A DNA stretch of 64,000 nt. Source: Xenoacremonium recifei (Eukaryota > Ascomycota > Sordariomycetes > Hypocreales > Nectriaceae). The notes below the pieces were generated by a model, which was given only the letters and a program-made list of their open reading frames with translations, did not search any database and was not told the DNA's origin. Both the position numbers and the translations under genes were made by a program. The stretch covers positions 62,001 to 126,000 of the forward strand of contig WOFQ01000040.1 in NCBI GenBank assembly GCA_012184525.1, in the 5' to 3' direction. Below are positions 57,755 to 64,000 of the stretch, piece by piece; position 1 is the stretch's first letter; the number at the start of each line of letters is the position of its first letter.

Positions 57755-58345
57755 ATGAATCAGGAGCCAGGTTTTACCATCTCCTCAACGAAGATGGAGC
57801 AAATGTTCGTTACTTTCTTCGTATCATTGTTTCTCCTCTATGGTGAAGTCTTCATAGTGCGCTGTACTTTATCCTTGGGTTCTTTCTCTGTCGAGACGCC
57901 CTTATCTCCCTTCCGTCTTCACTCCCCTAGCTTGAACTCCTTTCTTTCATCAACACTGCTATGAAGTCATGCATCTCTTCTCCTCCGCTATATCCCAATC
58001 CTCAGTCACTCCTGCCAGGCTTGGAGCGTCTCAATTAAACGCATCCTTCATGCAGCTCTCTCAACCATCCCCCATCATACATCCGCAAGAACACTGGTGC
58101 CCATTTGCTCCGATCAGGGTATTGCGCCATATAGTAACCTGTATTGCAACAGCAATAGAAATGATACCGCCGACTCGATGCTTCTTCGACTTCTCCATGA
58201 TACTTCCTCGATCCAAGATCGCCTCATCCAGGGCTCCAACACTCTAATCAAGATAAACACTCAAGTCTCAGCCAGAGACTTCAATACCGCTGTAGCTGGT
58301 ATAGACCTTCTTACACCGCAGAATAAGCTGAAGCAGAAACTCTGA
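57755..58345 (+). CDS. Small two-exon array gene, copy 7
   Basis: Exon 1 is 57755-57804 (50 nt) and exon 2 is 58153-58345, giving 80 aa. It begins MNQEPGFTISSTKMEQ. The core is MLLRLLHDTSSIQDRLIQG. The tail VSARDFNTAVAGIDLLTPQ then NKLKQKL is shared almost fully with copy 8 and, in part, with copy 3, marking a second subfamily with a longer C-terminus than copies 1, 2, 4, 5 and 6. The intron is 348 nt with a GTTCGT donor and a TTGCAACAG acceptor. No known domain is present. Confidence 0.75.
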
Positions 58346-59252
58346 GGGGTGTTCTATGCTTTAGGGTGGGGGTTAGTTAAGAAGGCCCGACATATATTCA
58401 TTGTTGCTGCACTGTCTGAGCGCCATCATTGCAAACTCATCCGGCTTCTGACATTCAAGGCGTGAAAGATATTAGAGTGATTAGTTATATTAACCGATGC
58501 GATACTCTGTCCAGAGTAAGGCTTTTCTTAAAACAGTTCACATAATTGCGTGATGATATGTCGTGATGTAAGTTCCGGGGGCGCGGAGGCTTGCAATAAT
58601 AACGGTGGTTCGGTAAGGTCGAGCAAGCTCTGAGGGGAATTCCCTCACCTAGGTGTGACTTGTTCTGGTAAGGTCATCGACAATGGATGGAGATCGGGAG
58701 GCTCGGCCTATTTTAGTCGCTGTGGATTCCCGCACTGGCGGATTTTCGCCCTAGTCACACAAGGGGTGAGGCTCAGGACTTCCCCCACATGCAGCCACGA
58801 CATACAAACAGTCAGTCATATGGTGACATGGTCATCCGTCGGGCCTTTTTTTTGTAGTTGAAATTACAATTTTCCGTAATAGGCTAAACGCCGGACGAAC
58901 GGAAGCTGGATCCTCGAAGGCGGCTCCCGGCTTTTAAGCTACTTGCCTGCGAAGAGGTCAGACGAATCGAAGTCGAATTTGCCTCTCCGCAACTCTTTCG
59001 AGAGTCTTGGCGTCAAGAGCGGGTCAAATAGCCGTCAGATATCTGGAGCCATGTTAGAATGCCAGCCAAACACCGCCTCCTTTTTGTTGCCTTAGAGCCC
59101 CCTCTGCCTCCATTTCAACATCACAATTATCCCAATCCCAGAACCCTGTTGAAGACGTCTTCGCATCATGCCTGCCCAACTTTTGGTCGCATTGTGGGCA
59201 CTGCAATTACTAATCTGCGGAGGCTCCGACCGGCTCTAGGTGGGTGAAATAG
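58346..59252. other. Spacer between array copy 7 and the relic copy
   Basis: No convincing gene. A GAGCAAGCTCTGAGGGG piece near 58621 resembles GCAAGCTC elements upstream of other copies. The last 250 bp lead into the TATA-like box of the relic. Confidence 0.5.
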
Positions 59253-59480
59253 TATAAAGTCTAGAGCTGACCAGTCGAATTTGGTGACTCGATTCATCCA
59301 CAATTCCTTTCATATACTTAAAAAGAAAAAATCTTGAGTTTTCTCTTCTGCTCCAGACTCGCCCCAGTCCTCAACTAAGTCTCGCAACAAGAATCCCCTT
59401 CCACAACGTCTACTACTCGGACCTATTATGGACTAGAACTCACTTCTTACCACAATTTCAATGACTAAATCTCACAAATA
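59253..59480 (+). pseudogene. Relic of the small array gene (copy 10): promoter and damaged exon 1
   Basis: TATAAAGT at 59253 is followed, 175 bp later, by an exon-1-like sequence starting at 59428. It reads Met-Asp, then a TAG stop where intact copies have CAG or another codon, then Asn-Ser. The exon is again 50 nt, ending at 59477, but the next two bases are AT instead of the GT donor. Both changes are transitions. No exon 2 with the family core is found before the next copy. This is a decayed member. Confidence 0.7.
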
Positions 59481-60159
59481 AGTTATATATGACATATAGG
59501 TAGATCTAAGCACGAGAGATTTACCTTATAAAACAAGCATTTCTCATATACAAATTCGAATATGCACAGTGCACTAGAATGCAAACCTAATATCAGGAGC
59601 CCGGTAGCCGGGGTCGACATATATGGAAATCAAAGTGTAGCTCGAGAGTAGAATACCTAGTGCGATTTTGATTTTCCGCACTAACACATCATTCCAAGGT
59701 TATAGATACCTTGCTAAGCATAAAAAATGCCAATATTATAAGGAGATGCATGACATAAGCAGACAATGTCCGTACGTAAACTGTTAGTGAGTGCTTACGC
59801 TGTCAGTGATCCTCTGGTACACATTAGCCAAGTCCTACGTGGTGATAAATACATTTCAATTCGGAGCCTGCATCTAGAGAGCCTGCATACAGAGGTTAGA
59901 GCTCGCTCCTAGAACCTATAATGGTGATGATCTTCTCAAGGTCCTGGTCTTGAAAAACCCATCCGCGGCCTGTACGTGCTGACAGAGGGGCCCACACTGA
60001 ATTCTTCCCGCTCGCGCCGGAGTCGGGCAACTCAGACCACATTGTGGAATTGGCGTGCCCGTGTTGGTTGAGCAATGCTCCCTAGCTATGTTGATACCTG
60101 CGTCAGCGAGGTGCAAATAACGCATACCAAGAGGCAGCTTAGACTTCGTTAAAGGAAAT
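59481..60159. other. Region before the dioxygenase remnant
   Basis: Mostly non-coding. The last 130 bp hold short pieces in shifting frames that may be eroded upstream parts of the LigB-type gene, such as DHIVEL and GVPVLVEQCSL near 60035-60085, which recall the DHGxWVP and VPVVQVSL blocks. This part is weak. Confidence 0.4.
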
Positions 60160-60452
60160 GCGTGACTGTTTCCCGACTTCGGGAGCAAGGCATCGTAATA
60201 ATTGGTGCGGGAATGTCGGTTCATAACCTGCGTGACATGCACTACATGTTCGAAGGCAACTCCGATCCCCTCCCATACACCGTCAGCTTCTCCAACGCCC
60301 TGAAGGAGGCTGTAGAGTCCGACCCGTCCGTCCGGGAGGCCAAGATATCGGCGATTTATCAGAGAGGCGACGCCAGACAGGCGCATTCGTATATGGATTA
60401 TTTGATGCCAGTTTTCATTGCCGCTGGGGATCTGTCAGAGAGGCGACGCTAG
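60160..60452 (+). pseudogene. Truncated LigB-type extradiol dioxygenase (4,5-DOPA dioxygenase-like)
   Basis: An open stretch of about 96 codons reads SRLREQGIVIIGAGMSVHNL then RDMHYMFEGNSDPLPYTVSF and ends near DARQAHSYMDYLMPVFIAAG. This is the C-terminal half of the LigB family: L-R-x-x-G-x-x-I-I-G-x-G-x-x-V-H-N-L-R-D, then the P-x-A-R-x-A-H-P-x-x-x-H-L-L-P-x-x-V-A-A-G block. Three points indicate a remnant. An in-frame TAA lies just upstream (60150-60152). The AHPxxxH metal-site block is altered to AHSYMDY, losing the second His. The C-terminus stops after SERRR, short of family length. A GAGAGGCGACGC repeat at both ends of the last 75 bp suggests a local duplication. Confidence 0.75.
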
Positions 60453-60781
60453 GGTGTTATGATTGCTTAATGAATCGCCCCGTCACCTCATGGGGGTAGG
60501 GACTCGAAACTTTGTTGAAAGCACTTCGCCCCTTTCGCCAGGTGGCAGGCACACCTATGTGATGAGCCCCAGTTTTAAGGGCCTCTTCAGCCAGCTAGAC
60601 AGCTGCGCGCACTCGTGCAGGATTCGGCCCCCCTTCCACGTCGCTATTGGTTCCCGATTGACAGCTCGACGCAAGGTTGCAACCCAGGTAGCTGAAGCCA
60701 AGTAAAAGAACGAGGAAGATTCTCATTACAGGAAAGAGACCTGGTCCTTGCACTTCGTGGCCTTGAACAAGCCCAGCCGAG
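60453..60781. other. Short spacer before array copy 8
   Basis: No gene is seen. It holds the upstream region of copy 8. Confidence 0.5.
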
Positions 60782-60790
60782 TATAAGAAC
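60782..60790 (+). promoter_or_regulatory. TATA-like box of array copy 8
   Basis: TATAAGAAC lies 149 bp upstream of the copy 8 ATG, the shortest such distance in the array. Confidence 0.6.
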
Positions 60791-60930
60791 CTGAGCAATG
60801 CCCGTCAGCAGACATGAATTCCCTCTTCTGCAGCAAGTTCCATCTCGATCACGTTCGCCGCTCTCCAAACTCCTCACCAGCTATCCCTGACCAGAACCCT
60901 TCTACAAAAGAGGCACCAACTTGATTCACC

Positions 60931-61287
60931 ATGGCTCAAGATCCCTCGCATCCCATCTCGCTCACCAAGGGCAATCAAAGGTTTGTTTCTCTTTTACACC
61001 TCCGCTAGCCGCTTCACCATCAGCCCCGCCAACATTGATGCCATTTGCGCCCCCGGTCAGATTCTTGTGCATTATAATAACTAATTTTGTACAGCAGTAG
61101 TAATGCCCCCACTGATTCGATGCTTCTTCGTCTTATCCACGATACTTCATCGATCCAGGATCGCCTCATTCAGGGTTCCAACACATCAGCCAGGACGAAC
61201 CCTCAAGTCTCAGCCAGAGATTTCGATATTACTGCAGTTAGCATAGGCCTTCTTACGCCGCAAAATAAAATGCAGCAGAAATTGTGA
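60931..61287 (+). CDS. Small two-exon array gene, copy 8
   Basis: Exon 1 is 60931-60980 (50 nt) and exon 2 is 61095-61287, giving 80 aa. The intron is only 114 nt, against 300-500 in most copies. It starts MAQDPSHPISLTKGNQ. The core is MLLRLIHDTSSIQDRLIQG. The tail VSARDFDITAVSIGLLTPQ then NKMQQKL is nearly that of copy 7, so these two are sisters. This compact copy has an ordinary-length intron and is a good reference for the family. Confidence 0.78.
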
Positions 61288-61499
61288 GGGCTTTTTTCCC
61301 GAAACTGTGTGAGGGTGTGGAAGTGCGGATACTCTCGCGAATACGCGTGTGGGTGGGCGACGGGGAGCAAACAATAGTGATTCTCGCACGAGCACTTCTC
61401 GCGCTAACTCGAGGAACGAATCACTGTTCAGAAGTCTCTAAAAGAAATGGAAACATGTTGCACATCTGATGAAGGATGTTCGGAGACTTTGTTGCTGTC

Positions 61500-61700
61500 A
61501 TATTTTTCCATCACTAGCCCCTTCCTGAGTATGGGTCTGGCAACCCGTCCGTCGAGTTGCGGCTTGTTGGAGAGGCATAAAGTCTCCTTCTTCCCCGTAG
61601 AAGAATTGATGTTTCTCTTCATAAAAAAAACTAAAGTCTTTTGACAGAGTGTATAAAGTCTTTGATATACCCAAGCACTTCGCGTCTCCCTTAAGGCGTT
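61500..61700 (+). pseudogene. Promoter-only remnant of the small array gene (copy 11)
   Basis: Sequence here aligns with the copy 9 promoter: CACTAGCCCCTTCC and CATAAAGTCTCCTTC, then GTAGAAGAATTGATGTTTCT and CTTCATAAA. Copy 9 has GCCCTTTCCC, TATAAAGTCTCCTTG, GCGAAAGAATTATATGCCTC and CTTCATTAAAG. A second TATAAAGTCT is at about 61653. No 50-nt exon or core motif follows before 62 kb, so only the upstream half was kept or duplicated. Confidence 0.6.
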
Positions 61701-62179
61701 GAACGGAGCATTTTGCAGAGTTTCAAGCTTCAAATCCGGGGATCCTAAGTCCCTTTTTGGTGTTGGTACGGAGAAACCTGGACCGTACGAAATATATAGG
61801 GTAGGCTGCACCGCAGCTCCCTCTTGAAATCCGTAGATGGGAAGTGAATTCAATATACCCGTTGGTCCAGGGAGTTCCACTAGTTGGGCTACGTGTAGTA
61901 GAAAGTGGGCGAAACTACGCATCCCACCCAAGCCGAATGTGATGAGAAAATATGGTACTTGCGATTAGCTCCCGGGTTCCCATGTCTGTCGCACAGGCCC
62001 TGTACAATCCGTACGTAGGTAGAAATGTGATTAGAAACTTTAGGGTTTTCTTTGACTGTATGTGGGTACTTCAACCCTAATTGGGTGCATGATATTTTCG
62101 ACCTGTGATACATAGGGAATGTCTGCGAGGGCGGTTTGTAAGGTGAATGGAACCCCATCGTGGATGACCTACACCTTAT

Positions 62180-62251
62180 GCTAAAACGGTGACGCGAGCT
62201 AAAACGGTGACGCGAGCTAGAACGATGACGCAAGCTAGAACAGTGACGCGA
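62180..62251. repeat. 18-bp tandem repeat, four units
   Basis: Four units of GCTAAAACGGTGACGCGA type begin at 62180, 62198, 62216 and 62234. The third and fourth carry A/G changes (CTAGAACGATGACGCAA). Each holds a TGACGC core, close to half of a bZIP-type TGACGTCA site. Confidence 0.9.
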
Positions 62252-62293
62252 GAGGAAACGGGCGCCCGGTGCCTCACTCGTTTGTTTGGGCAG

Positions 62294-62550
62294 ACAGGCG
62301 GCGCCTCATCAAGAAGACCCTGGGATCCACCCAATGATGCACCGAATCCGCGGCCTGGTAGGGATTATGAGGGCTCAACGGAGCAACCGCCTTGGGAACG
62401 AGGACGAAAGGCGGAAGGAGGGGGTTAGGATTGGAGGTACTCCATCAAGGATAAGGTGGAACGGTCCACAGGCGGCGCCTCGACCAAGACCCTTGGATCC
62501 ACGTCAATTAGGCACAGAACCCGCGGCCTGGTAGGGATTTTTAGGGCTCA
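62294..62550. repeat. Pair of diverged 84-bp direct repeats
   Basis: Segments 62294-62377 and 62468-62550 share ACAGGCGGCGCCTC, the block GATCCAC, and CGCGGCCTGGTAGGGAT then AGGGCTCA. About 90 bp separate them. The origin is unknown; no coding sense is seen. Confidence 0.8.
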
Positions 62551-62990
62551 GGTACCGGGTGCTCAAAACAGCTGTCGCGACGGCCCCGAAGAAGGTCGCT
62601 GTAACTTGTGGCAGACAGAGGCTGGGCGAGATGACACGGGGAGCACGTCCCGGACGCATGTCTATAGTACTTGGGGGGAATAAAAATCCTCCGCCCAAGT
62701 ACATCGGTGAGTTGAGATCCCTGGTACTTGTGGCGATCGCAGCTGAGGTCAGCTGGCACCTGCCCCAAAGGGGAGCACTCACACTGGCACTTCTCGCGTA
62801 CTTGACCCGGGTTTCGAGTAACCATTGAGAAAGGACCATTAAAAAAAAAGAGACTAAATCCATATTGCGCATTCGACGCAGGATGCGCAGGCCTCATCGT
62901 CTGATCACAAGCCCTTTCCCTAGTATGAGCTCACGGCCCAGGCATTTCCTATGTGGCGGGCTTACCCCCAGCTCCGGCATGCTGGAAGAG

Positions 62991-62998
62991 TATAAAGT
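62991..62998 (+). promoter_or_regulatory. TATA-like box of array copy 9
   Basis: TATAAAGT lies 171 bp before the copy 9 ATG, within TATAAAGTCTCC as in copy 5. Confidence 0.7.
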
Positions 62999-63161
62999 CT
63001 CCTTGCTTGCCGCGAAAGAATTATATGCCTCTTCATTAAAGATATTCTTCGGACTTTGAATAGAGTATACTCAGCCTTTAATCTTCCTAAATACTTTGCC
63101 CTTTTCTTAGTTACCCCCCAGCCCTTGTCACAGGACGACATTACTTCCAAGCTGTATCATC

Positions 63162-63704
63162 ATGGATCAGAACTCCGCTTCCACTATGCCTACGATCAAG
63201 ACCGACCAAAGGTCAGTTTTTGTCTTCGTGTTGTTGTTATCTAATGGTCAAATGCCTCCGAGACGCCTGCCCTAAATCCCACAAACCCTACTCATCGAGA
63301 CAGCCCTATCACTTCACTGACCTCACTCCCGCAACTCTAGCCATCCCTCTCTTCCTAATTCTATCTTAGAGTCATAACTCTCTTCCCCTTTGCTGTATTG
63401 ACCTGTGCAAATGGCTCTGTCCTGCAAAAAACCTTTCACTACACCTCCTCCTCCATCAATTTCCTACTCGCCTCACCAACACTCGTACACACTCAAGCTT
63501 CCGAACAACACATTCAGCGGGTCTAACTCATATCATAGCAGCAGTAATAGTACAACCAGTTCGATGCTTCTGCGCTTCATTCATGACACCTCCTCAGTTC
63601 AAGACCGCCTCATTCAGGGTGCCAATACCCTAGCCGAGAACAGCCTTCCCGTCGCACCTAAGGAATCCAACAAGACTACGACCGATGCCAAGAACCTCTT
63701 TTAA
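63162..63704 (+). CDS. Small two-exon array gene, copy 9
   Basis: Exon 1 is 63162-63211 (50 nt) and exon 2 is 63539-63704, giving 71 aa. It begins MDQNSASTMPTIKTDQ. The 327 nt phase 2 intron has a GTCAGT donor and a TATCATAG acceptor. The core is MLLRFIHDTSSVQDRLIQG. The tail ends DAKNLF and so lacks the SKL-like end present in most copies. The start of exon 2 (SSSNSTTSS) is close to copies 3 and 8. No known family is recognised. Confidence 0.75.
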
Positions 63705-64000
63705 TCAATGGAGTTCCTAAAAGACCTCTTGATGAATTGGGCCACGAGTTGTCTGTCTCAGGAAGGGGAAGGGTAATGAGCATCACTGCGATCTTAGCCC
63801 TGTTGGATGGCTGTGGACTTGCCGTCACCAATATTACGGAAGGAAGGTGGTCGATTGATTATGTGTCGTGTTCAACTAAATTTATAATTGGACCATTTTG
63901 TTTCCTGAATTCTTTTCCTTGCATGAAGGTGATGCATATTCCAAGTGTCCCGGCCCAGCAGATACCATCCAATCCGCTGAAGCATAAAAATCGAAACGGG
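63705..64000. other. 3' flank of array copy 9 to window edge
   Basis: No gene is seen. Wording shared with the copy 3 flank (GGACTTGCCG followed by CACCA) shows that the duplicated unit extends at least 100 bp past the stop. The array may continue beyond the window. Confidence 0.5.

Larger units (their letters stand above)
61288..62990. other. Spacer between array copies 8 and 9, repeat-rich
   Basis: It includes a promoter-only remnant of the family (61500-61700), an 18-bp tandem repeat (62180-62251), and a pair of related 84-bp segments (62294-62377 and 62468-62550). No intact gene is seen. Confidence 0.55.

Noticed and set aside
59916..60386. 156-codon minus-strand frame
   Set aside because: Antisense to the LigB-type remnant, which has clear family motifs on the plus strand.
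48202..62251. CRISPR-like arrays
   Set aside because: The short repeats are directly adjacent without unique spacers, and the genome is fungal.
1..64000. tRNA and rRNA genes
   Set aside because: I scanned by eye for tRNA-like T-arm and cloverleaf patterns and for rRNA and found none I could support; a tRNAscan run would be decisive.

Overview
This is nuclear DNA of a filamentous ascomycete (Pezizomycotina, most likely a Sordariomycete). The genes carry short GT-AG introns. They include a Dicer-like protein of the fungal DCL2 type, a urease G protein with a His-rich N-terminus, and a DUF7514-like protein typical of filamentous fungi. Short AT-only islands look like the product of repeat-induced point mutation (RIP). 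Placement below subphylum is inference.

Region 1 (about 1-34.4 kb) is a compact conserved core. In order it holds: the 3' end of an unidentified gene (+); a mitochondrial pyruvate dehydrogenase kinase-type gene (-); a coiled-coil protein (+); a DUF7514-like protein (-); sphingosine-1-phosphate lyase (-); an MNN10/GMA12-type Golgi glycosyltransferase (-); a RING-CH membrane E3 ligase (-); proteasome subunit alpha-2 (+); an RCC1-repeat protein (-); Dicer-like 2 (+); nicotinamide riboside kinase (-); peptidyl-tRNA hydrolase 2 (+); UTP7 (-) and TSR1 (+), two 40S biogenesis factors sharing one promoter; and UreG (-). I rebuilt exon structures by hand; each closes in frame.

Region 2 (about 34.4-39.2 kb) holds two tandem paralogous genes of unknown function (433 and 447 aa, both -). 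AT-rich islands flank the first.

Region 3 (about 39.2-64 kb) is gene-poor and repeat-rich. Its main content is an array of at least nine same-strand copies of a small two-exon gene that I do not recognise. In all nine, exon 1 is exactly 50 nt and the intron is in phase 2. Exon 2 carries a near-invariant core, LLRFIHDTSSIQDRLIQG. Seven of nine proteins end in a (S/Q/P/L)-K-(L/I/V) tripeptide, exactly SKL in one copy, so a peroxisomal targeting signal is possible. Each copy has a TATA-like box about 150-180 bp before the ATG, and several carry recognisably duplicated flanks. One copy has a nonsense codon, one keeps its frame only through a shifted acceptor, one has lost its ancestral stop, one is a relic with transition-type damage, and one survives only as a promoter. 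The array also holds a truncated LigB-type dioxygenase pseudogene and four short tandem or direct repeats. This array is the best candidate here for an undescribed system: a fast birth-and-death family of small proteins.
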